A stretch of 64,000 bases of DNA. Origin: Cognatishimia sp. MH4019. Its GTDB lineage: Bacteria > Pseudomonadota > Alphaproteobacteria > Rhodobacterales > Rhodobacteraceae. The translations under genes were made by a program, and so were the position numbers. The notes below the pieces were generated by a model, which did not search any database, was not told the DNA's origin, and saw only the letters and a list, made by a program, of their open reading frames with translations. Each line of letters begins with the position of its first letter. Position 1 is the stretch's first letter. The stretch covers positions 1 to 64,000 of the forward strand of contig NZ_JAHTBL010000010.1 of NCBI RefSeq assembly GCF_020177595.1, in the 5' to 3' direction. This document shows positions 43,931-52,414 of this stretch, in pieces.

Positions 43931-45298
43931 ATGAAAACTTTACTCACTTGCACGATCACAGCAGGACTTCTGGCCACCACGGCGATGGCCGAGATGCTGG
44001 ACCTTGAAAAAGACGAGCTGACCTTTGGCTTTATCAAGCTGACCGATATGGCCCCTTTGGCTATCGCCTACGAGAACGGCTATTTCGAAGACGAAGGTCT
44101 GTTCGTCACCCTTGAAGCGCAAGCCAACTGGAAAGTGCTTCTGGACGGCGTGATCGACGGCCAACTGGACGGCGCGCATATGCTGGCCGGTCAGCCGCTG
44201 GCCGCCACAATCGGCTACGGCACGCAGGCGCATATCATCACGCCGTTCTCGATGGATCTGAACGGTAACGGCATCACGGTGTCCAACGAGATTTGGGAGC
44301 AGATGAAGCCGAACGTGCCGTTGATGGACGATGGCCGCCCACAGCACCCGATCAGCGCAAGCGCGATGAAGCCGGTCGTGGAGAGCTATCAGGATCAGGG
44401 CATTCCGTTCAACATGGGCATGGTGTTCCCGGTCTCCACCCACAATTACGAGCTGCGCTACTGGCTGGCCGCGGGTGGTCTGGAGCCCGGTTACTACTCG
44501 CCCGAGGATATCTCCGGTCAGATCGGTGCGGATGTGCTTTTGTCCGTGACGCCGCCGCCGCAAATGCCGGCCACGATGGAAGCGGGCACGATCTTTGGCT
44601 ATTGCGTGGGTGAGCCGTGGAACCAGCAGGCTGTCTTCAAAGGCATCGGTGTTCCGGTCATCACAGATTACCAGATCTGGAAGAACAACCCTGAGAAAGT
44701 GTTCGGGATCACGGCTGAGTTTGCCGAGGAAAACCCCAACACGACCATCGCACTGACCAAGGCGCTGATCCGCGCGGCGATCTGGCTGGACGAGAACGAC
44801 AACGCCAACCGTCCGGAAGCGGTCGAGATCCTTGCACGCTCGGAATATGTGGGCGCGGATGCCGAGGTGATTGCCAACTCGATGACCGGCACGTTCGAGT
44901 TTGAGAAGGGCGACAAGCGCGACATTCCCGATTTCAACGTGTTCTTCCGCTACAACGCGACTTACCCGTTCTATTCTGATGCGATTTGGTATCTGACGCA
45001 GATGCGCCGTTGGGGCCAGATCCCCGAGCCGAAGTCTGACGAGTGGTTCATCGACACGGCCAAGGAAGTCTACCGCCCCGACCTCTACCTGCAAGCTGCG
45101 CGCATGCTGGTGGATGAAGGCATGGCCAACGAGGCCGACTTCCCCTGGGAAACCGACGGCTTCAAAGCGCCGACCCCGGCTGAGGATATCATCGACGGCA
45201 TCGCCTATGACGGCCGCACCCCCAACGCTTACCTGGAAAGCCTGCCGATTGGCCTGAAAGGCGACCAGATCATCGTCGGAAGCGAGATCCAAGGCTAA
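43931..45298 (+). CDS. nrtA: Nitrate ABC transporter substrate-binding protein
   Basis: The 455-residue periplasmic nitrate-binding protein has a signal peptide ([20 protein letters not shown]). The NrtA fold shows [42 protein letters not shown] and [22 protein letters not shown] precedes the ATG. It is the first gene after the NasT-controlled terminator, and nrtB and nrtC follow. Confidence 0.94.
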   Translation: MKTLLTCTITAGLLATTAMAEMLDLEKDELTFGFIKLTDMAPLAIAYENGYFEDEGLFVTLEAQANWKVLLDGVIDGQLDGAHMLAGQPLAATIGYGTQAHIITPFSMDLNGNGITVSNEIWEQMKPNVPLMDDGRPQHPISASAMKPVVESYQDQGIPFNMGMVFPVSTHNYELRYWLAAGGLEPGYYSPEDISGQIGADVLLSVTPPPQMPATMEAGTIFGYCVGEPWNQQAVFKGIGVPVITDYQIWKNNPEKVFGITAEFAEENPNTTIALTKALIRAAIWLDENDNANRPEAVEILARSEYVGADAEVIANSMTGTFEFEKGDKRDIPDFNVFFRYNATYPFYSDAIWYLTQMRRWGQIPEPKSDEWFIDTAKEVYRPDLYLQAARMLVDEGMANEADFPWETDGFKAPTPAEDIIDGIAYDGRTPNAYLESLPIGLKGDQIIVGSEIQG

Positions 45299-45373
45299 GC
45301 CAGCCTGATTTGAGTGGGCGCTGACGTGGCGCCTGCTTTTTCCCCATATGCCAGCAAAAGAAGGACCAAGCAG

Positions 45374-46447
45374 ATGACTGCGATTGATCCCGATACCCTC
45401 GACCAAGAAGCCCGCAAAGCCCGCAGATTTACCCTGATCAACAAGGCCGATGGCTGGTTTCAGGTTCTGGGACTGTCCTGGATGACCCCTGTTCTGAAGG
45501 CTGCTGCCGGGGATAACCCGCGCGCCCAGATGGGCGAGATCTGGCGCCTTTTGGGGGTTCCTGTTCTGGCTATCCTCATTTTCCTGATGGCATGGGGTTC
45601 GCTCGCGCCGCGGGTGCAGACTTCGCTGGGGGCCATCCCTGGCCCGGCGCAGGTCTGGGAGCAGGTCGGAAACCTGCACGCTGATGCGCAGCGCGAGAAA
45701 GACAAAGAAGCGGCGTTTTATGCCCGTCAGGACGAGCGCAACGCAGCCTTGATCGCCGATGGTCGCGCAGACGACGTCCGGCAGCGCATCTATACTGGCA
45801 AGCCGACCTATTACGATCAAATCTGGACCTCGATCAAAACAGTGTTTTTCGGGTTCCTGATCGCCTCGGTCATCGCGATCCCACTGGGAATTCTGGCGGG
45901 TCTGTCGGCGACGGCAAATGCCGCGATCAACCCGCTTATCCAAATCTTCAAACCGGTCAGTCCGCTGGCATGGTTGCCCATTGTGACCATGGTCGTCTCG
46001 GCCGTTTATGCGACGAATGACGGCATGTTCTCGCGCTCGTTCTTGGTGTCGGCGATCACGGTGACGCTGTGTTCGCTTTGGCCGACGCTGATCAATACCG
46101 CGCTGGGTGTTTCGTCCATCGACAAGGATCTGGTGAGCGTGTCGAAAGTCCTGAAAATGAGCACGTATTCCAAGATCACCAAACTGGTGCTGCCCTCGGC
46201 GCTGCCGCTGATCTTCACGGGCCTGCGGTTGTCACTGGGTGTCGGCTGGATGGTGTTGATCGCTGCGGAAATGCTGGCTCAGAACCCCGGTCTTGGGAAG
46301 TTCGTCTGGGACGAGTTTCAGAACGGATCCAGCCAATCGCTGGCGCGTATCATGGTCGCGGTGCTGACCATCGGCATTATCGGCTTCATGCTGGACCGTG
46401 TGATGTATGCGCTTCAGTCGATGTTCACCTTCTCGGCGAACCGGTGA
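45374..46447 (+). CDS. nrtB: Nitrate ABC transporter permease
   Basis: The 357-residue permease has a BPD_transp_1 core (about 170-350) with the EAA motif VSKVLKMSTYSKITKLVLPSALP. A long N-terminal extension (about 1-160) contains one extra transmembrane helix (VPVLAILIFLMAWGSLA) and a charged segment. It forms the membrane channel for nitrate import. AAGGA lies before the chosen ATG. The next gene begins six bases after its stop. Confidence 0.92.
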   Translation: MTAIDPDTLDQEARKARRFTLINKADGWFQVLGLSWMTPVLKAAAGDNPRAQMGEIWRLLGVPVLAILIFLMAWGSLAPRVQTSLGAIPGPAQVWEQVGNLHADAQREKDKEAAFYARQDERNAALIADGRADDVRQRIYTGKPTYYDQIWTSIKTVFFGFLIASVIAIPLGILAGLSATANAAINPLIQIFKPVSPLAWLPIVTMVVSAVYATNDGMFSRSFLVSAITVTLCSLWPTLINTALGVSSIDKDLVSVSKVLKMSTYSKITKLVLPSALPLIFTGLRLSLGVGWMVLIAAEMLAQNPGLGKFVWDEFQNGSSQSLARIMVAVLTIGIIGFMLDRVMYALQSMFTFSANR

Positions 46448-46452
46448 GCGAT

Positions 46453-48135
46453 ATGAGCATTCTGAGCTTTACAAACGTCAACAAGGGCTTCGGCGAGGGC
46501 GCTGCGCGCGCCGAAGTGCTCAAGGGGATCAACCTTGAGATTAAAGAAGGCGAGTTTGTTGCCATCCTTGGGTTTTCCGGCACTGGGAAGTCCACGCTGA
46601 TGAACCTGATCGCGGGGCTGGAGACGCCCGATAGCGGTGAGGTTGCCTTTAAGGGCACGCCGATCACCGGGCCGGGGCCAGAGCGGGGGCTGGTGTTTCA
46701 AAGCTACTCGCTGATGCCGTGGCTGACGGTGGGTGGCAATGTCGGGCTGGCTGTGGATGCGGTGTTCCCGAAGCTGTCCAAAGGCGCGCGTCAGGCCAAG
46801 ATCGACCACTATGTCGGCATGGTGGGGCTGAGCCACGCGGTTTCACGTCGTCCGGCTGAGCTGTCGGGCGGGATGCGCCAGCGGGTCGCCGTGGCGCGTG
46901 CGCTGGCGATGAACCCGGAGATGCTTTTGCTGGACGAGCCGTTGTCGGCGCTGGATGCACTGACGCGCGCCAATCTGGCGGATGAGATCCTGGAGATTTG
47001 GGAGCAGGACAAGAAGACCTGCATTCTGATTACCAATGACGTCGATGAAGCGATCTTGCTGGCGGATCGGATTATTCCGCTGAACCCGGATGGAACGCTT
47101 GCTGATCCGGTTGCGGTCAACATTCCTCGTCCGCGTGATCGGGGGGCGATGAACCATGACGAGACGTTCAAAGCCCTGCGGGCGCAGGTCACGAAATACC
47201 TGATGGACGTGGGCGTCGCCGCCAAGGTTGAAGGCTCTCGCCTGTTGCCGAATGTGACGCCGATCCACGGGGTGCCTACGGCTGTGGCCAAGGCTCAGGA
47301 AGGCATGATCGACGAACGGTTCCTCGACTTTTCGCAGCTTCACAAGGTGTATCCGACGCCGAAAGGCCCGCTGACCGTCGTTGAGGATTTCGACCTGAAG
47401 ATCAATAAGGGCGAGTTCATCAGCCTAATCGGCCATTCGGGCTGCGGTAAATCCACTGTGCTGACGATGGCTGCAGGGCTGAACGAGATCTCCAAAGGGG
47501 CGATCAAGCTGGACGGGCGCCATGTGGAAGGCGCGGACCCGGAGCGGGCCGTTGTGTTCCAATCGCCCAATCTTTTTCCGTGGCTGACTGCGAAAGAGAA
47601 TGTCTCGATCGGGGTGGACCGGGTTTATCCCAAGGCGAGCATGGCCGAGCGTCAGGACGTGGTTGAGTATTATCTTGAGCGCGTCGGTCTGGCCGACAGC
47701 ATGGACAAGCAGGCAGCGTCGCTCTCGAACGGGATGAAGCAGCGTGTGGGTATTGCGCGGGCCTTTGCGCTTTCTCCGAAACTACTGCTTCTGGATGAGC
47801 CTTTCGGGATGCTCGACAGCCTAACGCGCTGGGAGCTTCAGGAGGTCCTCATGGAGGTCTGGTCGCGCACCAAGGTGACCGCGATTTGCGTCACCCATGA
47901 CGTGGATGAGGCGATCCTGCTGGCTGACCGTGTGGTCATGATGACCAACGGTCCGCAGGCGACCATCGGCAAAATCGTTGATGTCGATCTGCCGCGTCCA
48001 CGCACGCGTAAAGCGCTGTTGGAGCATCCGGATTACTACAGCTACCGCCAGGATGTGCTCGATTTCCTTGAGGAATATGAGCATGGCGCGAAACCCAAAC
48101 CAAAGCCCGCTCTTGAAGCGGTCGCAGCGGAGTAA
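46453..48135 (+). CDS. nrtC: Nitrate ABC transporter double ATPase
   Basis: The 560-residue protein has two complete ABC ATPase domains in one chain. Domain 1 (about 1-250) holds GFSGTGKST, ELSGGMRQR and LLLDEPLSALD. Domain 2 (about 290-545) holds GHSGCGKST, SLSNGMKQR and LLLDEPFGMLD. Cyanobacteria use separate NrtC and NrtD, and NrtC there carries a binding-protein-like tail that is absent here. A GTG nine bases upstream that overlaps the nrtB stop is an alternative start. Confidence 0.92.
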   Translation: MSILSFTNVNKGFGEGAARAEVLKGINLEIKEGEFVAILGFSGTGKSTLMNLIAGLETPDSGEVAFKGTPITGPGPERGLVFQSYSLMPWLTVGGNVGLAVDAVFPKLSKGARQAKIDHYVGMVGLSHAVSRRPAELSGGMRQRVAVARALAMNPEMLLLDEPLSALDALTRANLADEILEIWEQDKKTCILITNDVDEAILLADRIIPLNPDGTLADPVAVNIPRPRDRGAMNHDETFKALRAQVTKYLMDVGVAAKVEGSRLLPNVTPIHGVPTAVAKAQEGMIDERFLDFSQLHKVYPTPKGPLTVVEDFDLKINKGEFISLIGHSGCGKSTVLTMAAGLNEISKGAIKLDGRHVEGADPERAVVFQSPNLFPWLTAKENVSIGVDRVYPKASMAERQDVVEYYLERVGLADSMDKQAASLSNGMKQRVGIARAFALSPKLLLLDEPFGMLDSLTRWELQEVLMEVWSRTKVTAICVTHDVDEAILLADRVVMMTNGPQATIGKIVDVDLPRPRTRKALLEHPDYYSYRQDVLDFLEEYEHGAKPKPKPALEAVAAE

Positions 48136-48140
48136 TCGCC

Positions 48141-49376
48141 ATGACCCAGAACCTTGTTATCATTGGTGCAGGCATGGCGTCGGGCCGTGTCATCGAGCAC
48201 CTGATCGACGGCGATCCAAGCGCCTATAACATCACGCTTTTCAACGCAGAACCGCGGGGCAACTATAACCGCATCATGCTGAGCCCGGTCTTGTCGGGCG
48301 ATAAAAGCTATGCGGATATCGTCACGCATGACGACGATTGGTATGCGCAAAACAACATCACCTGCCGCTTTGGTGAGCATGTCACGGCCATCGACCGCGA
48401 TGCAAAAGTTGTGCATGGGCAGAACGGGGATGTTCCTTATGACAAGCTGCTGATCGCGACGGGGTCTGCGCCGTTCATCATTCCGGTGCAGGGCAAAGAC
48501 CTGCCGGGGGTGATTACCTACCGCGATCTTGATGACACCAACGCCATGATCGACGCGGCTGCCAGAGGCGGTAAGGCCGTCGTGATTGGTGGCGGTCTGC
48601 TGGGGTTGGAGGCTGCCGCAGGGCTCGCCGAGCGCGGCATGGACGTGACGGTGTTGCACCTGATGGGCCACCTGATGGAGCGTCAGCTTGATGAAAGCGC
48701 CGGTTTCCTGCTGCGCCGTGATTTGCAGGACAAGGGCGTCAAGGTGATCTGTCAGGCCTCGACCGCAGCCATTCTGGGCGAGGACAAGGTCGAAGGCGTG
48801 ATGCTGGAGGACAATACCGGACTTGAGGCCGATCTGGTCGTCATGGCCGTCGGTATTCGCCCCGAAACGCGGCTTGCGACGGATGCAGGGCTTGACGTGG
48901 CACGTGGCATCGAAGTGAACGCGCAGATGCAAACCTCGGACCCGGATATTTATGCCGTGGGCGAGTGTGTCGAGTTTGACGGGCATCTCTTCGGTTTGGT
49001 CGCACCGCTTTATGACCAAGCGAAGGTGCTGGCGCATGATCTTCTGGACGAGCCGGCCGTGTTCGTCGTGAAGGAACTGGCGACGAAGCTGAAAGTCACG
49101 GGCTGTGATCTGTTCAGCGCGGGCGATTTTGCCGATGGCGAGGGGCGCGAAGACATCGTTTTCCGCGATCCCGCACGTGGCGTTTACCGCCGGTTGGTTC
49201 TGGAAGACGACGCGGTCGTCGGTGCGGTGATGTATGGCGACACCGCAGACAGCAACTGGTTCTTTGGCCTTATCAAGGACAGAACCAATATCGCCGAGAT
49301 GCGCGAGACGCTGATCTTTGGATCGGCTTATCAGGGAGGCGACCCTGCACTACCATTTGGTTTTTCACCTCAATAA
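48141..49376 (+). CDS. nirB: NirB-like FAD/NAD oxidoreductase, probably cut short by the integrated element
   Basis: The 411 residues match the flavin half of assimilatory nitrite reductase NirB: IGAGMASGRVIEHL (FAD), VIGGGLLGLEAAAGL (NAD) and TSDPDIYAVGECVEF, followed by the rubredoxin-reductase-like domain. The family normally goes on after LIFG-AYQGG into a [2Fe-2S] and siroheme half. Here the frame leaves the family pattern after YQGGDP and stops within nine codons, exactly where element DNA begins. I infer truncation by integration. The alternative is a stand-alone reductase of about 410 residues upstream of a separate nirB. Confidence 0.75.
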   Translation: MTQNLVIIGAGMASGRVIEHLIDGDPSAYNITLFNAEPRGNYNRIMLSPVLSGDKSYADIVTHDDDWYAQNNITCRFGEHVTAIDRDAKVVHGQNGDVPYDKLLIATGSAPFIIPVQGKDLPGVITYRDLDDTNAMIDAAARGGKAVVIGGGLLGLEAAAGLAERGMDVTVLHLMGHLMERQLDESAGFLLRRDLQDKGVKVICQASTAAILGEDKVEGVMLEDNTGLEADLVVMAVGIRPETRLATDAGLDVARGIEVNAQMQTSDPDIYAVGECVEFDGHLFGLVAPLYDQAKVLAHDLLDEPAVFVVKELATKLKVTGCDLFSAGDFADGEGREDIVFRDPARGVYRRLVLEDDAVVGAVMYGDTADSNWFFGLIKDRTNIAEMRETLIFGSAYQGGDPALPFGFSPQ

Positions 49377-49386
49377 AAACAGCAAC

Positions 49387-49980
49387 TTACGACCTACTGC
49401 GGGACACTTTTGAAGACTGCGGGACACCATGGTCCAAAATCCCGCGCGCTAACGCCCTCAAAACATCGTCCGACCAATCGCTTCTAGCGATGTTCGCTGC
49501 CACACATGCAAGCCGGACATTTGGCTCGATATATGGCCCACCCTGTTCGATGCGATCGAGGCTCGGTGCGAACGGGCGCCGCCGCGTCTCTGTTGGCGAT
49601 AGGTCAAACGGTAGTCCTGAAATCGCACATTTCCCTGACTGCGCGTCCAGCATTTGCAGTACGTGCCCCTTCTCCAAGTCAAACCGCACGTTGTCTGTCT
49701 CAGCGCGTCTCTTGGCGCCTTTTAGCAAGCTGGCAATTAGAGTGCTGAGATCGCCGGTTGCGGCGACCACAGAAACAAAATCACCAGCATAGCATACTTT
49801 CTCGCCAATGCGGGCGCAGTAGTATGCTTCTGCGAACATTGGGTGTTCGGGGCCGATATCCATCGAAATACGCTTCGTCTTCTGCCCTTCGATCCGAACG
49901 CGATATCGCGTTGTGCCATTGCGGTTGGTTTCGATTGTCAGCCCCGGAAAACGGGCAAGTAAATCGGCTTTGCTATCCAT
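49387..49980 (-). CDS. Integrase-arm-domain/HNH-like fusion protein
   Basis: The 197-residue protein joins two parts. Residues 10-60 (FPGLTIETNRNG, RYRVRIEG, YYCARIGE) match the N-terminal domain of the adjacent integrase at about 30 of 52 positions by hand alignment. Residues 106-170 look like an HNH-type nuclease fold: GKCAISGLPFDL, SLDRIEQGGPYIEPNVRLAC, NIARSDW. Some HNH ligand positions are not canonical, so catalysis is uncertain. It begins nine bases after the integrase stop, so it is likely on the same transcript. The function is not known to me. Confidence 0.75.
   Translation of the reverse strand: MDSKADLLARFPGLTIETNRNGTTRYRVRIEGQKTKRISMDIGPEHPMFAEAYYCARIGEKVCYAGDFVSVVAATGDLSTLIASLLKGAKRRAETDNVRFDLEKGHVLQMLDAQSGKCAISGLPFDLSPTETRRRPFAPSLDRIEQGGPYIEPNVRLACVAANIARSDWSDDVLRALARGILDHGVPQSSKVSRSRS
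49396..49427. repeat. Two 12-bp direct repeats, candidate integrase arm sites
   Basis: ACTGCGGGACAC occurs at 49396-49407 and again at 49416-49427, exactly 20 bases (two helical turns) apart. They lie inside the 3' end of the HNH-like gene and just inside the inferred left end of the element. Position and spacing fit integrase arm-binding sites. Confidence 0.55.
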
Positions 49981-49989
49981 TGGACCGGA

Positions 49990-51090
49990 CTACCAATCAA
50001 GGCTGGCCAATGCCTGGATGCCATCAGCAGCCAAAAGGCGGCGCTGAACTCCCTTCGTATAGACCTCAGATGTGCGCGCTTCGGTGTGTGCCATGACCGC
50101 CATGATCTGGTGTTGACTGCAACCGGACTCGGCCATCAGTTCGGCCACAGCTTTACGGACACCGTGAGAAGAGCGACCAGATAGGCCGGCGGCGCTGCAC
50201 CAGCGCTGGACGCGAACGCGCAGCGCTTCGGTTGACGCGAACGGCTTGCCCTTTTCGTTCAGCACATAGGCCGGTCCGATGACCTTGGCTGCGCGTGTCG
50301 CTTCAAAGAGCGTGGGCAGCATGGGGATGGTTACCGGCGCCGACCCTTTCTTGCGCGGTTGCCATTCCAGCCAAACCTGACCGTTGTGAGTCACCTCCTG
50401 TTCGCGGCCCAGCCAAATGGCATCGCCTATGCGGCAAGCCGTGAACGCCTGAAGGGTCAGCCAAAGATAAGCCGTTGTGCCCTTCGGATGCGCCTTCTTG
50501 AACGCCTTCAGGTCTGCTGGTGTCCAAGGTGTCGCGCCGCCCTTCGGATTGCGATTGATAGGCGCAATGCCGGCCGCAGGGTTGTGGGCGATTTCGTCAC
50601 GCTCGATCGCCCAGGCATAGACCGCGCGGACGGATTTAATCAGGTTGTCAGCTGCGCCGGGCCGGTTTGCCCAGGCATCGCGGATTTCCACGAATGCTGC
50701 CGTGGGCGCATCCATTTCGCAATCGCCGTAGCGGGTGCCGTCATGGTCTTCAAAGTCGCACAGGCGCGACAGAACGCTGCGTCGCTGTTTGAGCGTGGCC
50801 GGTGACATCTGACCCGCTTCGACCATCTTTTCCAGAAATTCCATGTAGCGTCCGACGAGCCAGTCCAGCGACCGTTCTGCCACTTTGGACCGTGACGGTG
50901 TCCAGATTTCGCCGGCGCGCGCGGCGTAGTAATGATGCGGAAAATCGGAATGGTCTGGCCCGACTGGGATGGTGATGCGACGGCGTTTGTCGCCTTCCAC
51001 GCGGACACGGTATCGCGGTGAACCGTTGCGATTTCGCTCTATTAAAAGTCCCGGAAAGTCGACGCGCACCCCATTCACCGTTTTGCCCAT
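49990..51090 (-). CDS. int: Tyrosine recombinase (integrase)
   Basis: The 366-residue phage-type integrase has an N-terminal arm-binding-type domain (about 10-62), a SAM-like core-binding domain (about 66-168) and a catalytic domain. The catalytic residues are Arg220 (TACRIGD), His309 and Arg312 (HGVRK), His335 (AHTEART) and the nucleophile Tyr344 (SEVYTKG). It would integrate and excise the element whose left end lies about 600 bases beyond its stop. Its start overlaps the preceding 64-residue gene by 16 bases. Confidence 0.95.
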   Translation of the reverse strand: MGKTVNGVRVDFPGLLIERNRNGSPRYRVRVEGDKRRRITIPVGPDHSDFPHHYYAARAGEIWTPSRSKVAERSLDWLVGRYMEFLEKMVEAGQMSPATLKQRRSVLSRLCDFEDHDGTRYGDCEMDAPTAAFVEIRDAWANRPGAADNLIKSVRAVYAWAIERDEIAHNPAAGIAPINRNPKGGATPWTPADLKAFKKAHPKGTTAYLWLTLQAFTACRIGDAIWLGREQEVTHNGQVWLEWQPRKKGSAPVTIPMLPTLFEATRAAKVIGPAYVLNEKGKPFASTEALRVRVQRWCSAAGLSGRSSHGVRKAVAELMAESGCSQHQIMAVMAHTEARTSEVYTKGVQRRLLAADGIQALASLDW

Positions 51091-51269
51091 TTCTTGGGTT
51101 GCAACACTTGCGCAGAAGGTTTGGCCGTGTCCACCGCTTTTTCAGTGACGGTTTCCACGCGCACGGTGCCATCTTTGCTGACCGTGACCGCGCTTGGCGT
51201 CAGCCCAGCGGCTTTCGTGGCCTCGATGGCGCGCTGGATGGCGGCTTTGGTGACAGTGGGTGCAGGCAT
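51075..51269 (-). CDS. Small basic protein upstream of integrase
   Basis: The 64-residue, Lys/Thr/Ala-rich protein begins MPAPTVTKAAIQRAIEATKAAG. A helix, a strand pair (SAVTVSKDGTVRVETV) and a basic tail can be seen. It overlaps the integrase start and begins two bases after the stop of the 48-residue gene. Its place suits an excisionase or integrase cofactor, but no such motif is clear. Confidence 0.6.
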   Translation of the reverse strand: MPAPTVTKAAIQRAIEATKAAGLTPSAVTVSKDGTVRVETVTEKAVDTAKPSAQVLQPKKWAKR

Positions 51270-51271
51270 GG

Positions 51272-51418
51272 TCAGCTGGTCACCGATACGAACTGCAGTT
51301 CACGGTTTGGATAGGCCTGAGCGATGCGCGCTTCGGCGTCTTTTTTGGACTTGGCCCTTGTGACGTGCTGGATCTGGCCAACACCTGACACGATGACTTT
51401 CACGATGAAGCGTTGCAT
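51272..51418 (-). CDS. 48-residue protein of the leftward operon
   Basis: The peptide begins MQRFIVKVIVSGVGQIQHVT, has a beta-alpha-beta look and ends ELQFVSVTS. AAGGA lies eight bases before the ATG, the best ribosome-binding site in this group. It overlaps the 46-residue gene upstream and is followed two bases later by the next ATG. The family is unknown. Confidence 0.65.
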   Translation of the reverse strand: MQRFIVKVIVSGVGQIQHVTRAKSKKDAEARIAQAYPNRELQFVSVTS

Positions 51419-51540
51419 GTGTCTTCCTTCTTGATCGAGGTTTTCCAGTGAAAGCGGGCGGCGTCGGCTACGGCATCCGCGATGATGTCAGCGGTGTCGC
51501 GGGCAATGCGGCCTGTGCCGTCGCAAAGGTTGCAGGTCAT
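51400..51540 (-). CDS. 46-residue CxxC protein
   Basis: The peptide starts MTCNLCDGTGRIARDT; the CNLCDGTG unit resembles one DnaJ-type zinc-binding knuckle. GAGGGG precedes the ATG, which overlaps the stop of the 36-residue gene (ATGA). The overlap with the next gene is 19 bases. The role is unknown. Confidence 0.6.
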   Translation of the reverse strand: MTCNLCDGTGRIARDTADIIADAVADAARFHWKTSIKKEDTCNASS

Positions 51541-51647
51541 GTCCGCACCCCTCTGCCGCCCGAACGAAAATCCAGCAGAGCGGTTTCCCGGCGCAGCTGG
51601 CATGCAGGGCAATTGAAGCCGTTGCCGTGTAAGAACTTATTGGGCAT
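51537..51647 (-). CDS. 36-residue CxxC protein
   Basis: The peptide begins MPNKFLHGNGFNCPACQL, with one CPAC knuckle, and ends GGRGVRT. AAGGA lies eight bases before the ATG and the stop overlaps the next start (ATGA). These two signals support a real gene despite its size. Confidence 0.6.
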   Translation of the reverse strand: MPNKFLHGNGFNCPACQLRRETALLDFRSGGRGVRT

Positions 51648-51753
51648 CGCGCCATTCCTTCAGGCTGCGGCTGATGTTGATCTGTCTGCCGCCAACACCT
51701 TTCGGTTTATGACGGCAGACAGCATCCCCTTCCGCGTGGCACTCATGCAGCAT
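51637..51753 (-). CDS. Small protein, start uncertain
   Basis: At least 38 residues from ATG at 51753 (MLHECHAEGDAVCRHKPKG...), or 51 residues from GTG at 51792, which would add one more Cys. Cys and His spacing suggests metal binding. Its stop overlaps the start of the 36-residue gene by 11 bases. Neither start has a clear ribosome-binding site. Confidence 0.45.
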   Translation of the reverse strand: MLHECHAEGDAVCRHKPKGVGGRQINISRSLKEWRDAQ

Positions 51754-51810
51754 GGGGTCAGCGAAGCTACATTTGCGCCCCTGACCAAGCACGGTTCGGA
51801 AATTCTCTAT

Positions 51811-51987
51811 GGGCGCGCACGGTGTTTTGTTTTTGTAAGTGGTGGCAGCCGTGCGCGCCCCGATCCGGGCTGTCCCCAACAGCCCCCGGCAACTTGTTTC
51901 AAAAAATCCGGGAAGGCAGGTTGCCACGCCCCCGGCAGGTTGCCCGACACTGCAGGCAGAACTATTGAGGCAGTTCGACAGTGTCGG
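51811..51987. ncRNA. Structured noncoding region with two long hairpins
   Basis: Two perfect inverted repeats sit in a gene-free stretch of the leftward operon. GGGCGCGCACGG (51811-51822) pairs with CCGTGCGCGCCC (51849-51860) over a 26-base loop. CCGACACTG (51944-51952) pairs with CAGTGTCGG (51979-51987), also over 26 bases and with an inner GAACT/AGTTC pair. This could be a structured leader, a processing site, a terminator pair or a small RNA. Confidence 0.45.
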
Positions 51988-52019
51988 TTTCAAAAAAGAG
52001 AGCAAACCAAGCCGCAGCA

Positions 52020-52205
52020 TCAGCGCATCGTCACTAGTTTTTGAAGATTTGCTGCAGCAGACTTATACTGCTGCGATAATTCAGCGGGCTGGCATTGATA
52101 CCGGCCAAACTCATGCAGCGTGTCAGCGGCCCGCAGCAGATCCTCAATCGCTTGACGCGTCCCGAGCGGCACGGTCTCAAACTCTCCAAACTGGCCGTCC
52201 ATCAT
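52020..52205 (-). CDS. 61-residue helical protein
   Basis: The protein begins MMDGQFGEFETVPLG and continues as a predicted helix pair (RQAIEDLLRAADTLHEFG, SQQYKSAAANLQKLV). The ATG overlaps the stop of the 70-residue gene (ATGA). The role is unknown. Confidence 0.6.
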   Translation of the reverse strand: MMDGQFGEFETVPLGTRQAIEDLLRAADTLHEFGRYQCQPAELSQQYKSAAANLQKLVTMR

Positions 52206-52414
52206 TTGGTCTCCCGTGTCTTGCCGGGGCAATCTGGCGCTATGGTTCCGTCAGGGCAGCCGCAGTCGGGCCAACGCGGACACTCAAAGACCTTTGCGCG
52301 ACCCGCGACGTTGATCCGCTCAATGAGGGCAGGGTGCAGCGTTGCGCCCCACACAGCGGCGCGGTCGTTTTCGCGTGCAATCTCGGCGAGTTCGTCGAAG
52401 CGGTCGCGGGTCAT
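52202..52414 (-). CDS. 70-residue Cys-containing protein
   Basis: The protein begins MTRDRFDELAEIAREND. Three cysteines lie in FECPRWPDCGCPDGTIAPDC, with a fourth in the same stretch, suggesting a zinc site. It is joined to both neighbours by ATGA overlaps. The family is unknown. Confidence 0.6.
   Translation of the reverse strand: MTRDRFDELAEIARENDRAAVWGATLHPALIERINVAGRAKVFECPRWPDCGCPDGTIAPDCPGKTRETK

Noticed and set aside
43940-45943. 667-residue open frame on the minus strand
   Set aside because: It lies opposite nrtA and nrtB, is rich in His, Arg and Asp as third-position shadows are, and has no motif or ribosome-binding site.
49990-51090. Insertion sequence transposase
   Set aside because: The R-H-R-H-Y set and domain order are those of a phage-type tyrosine integrase, and no terminal inverted repeats flank the gene.
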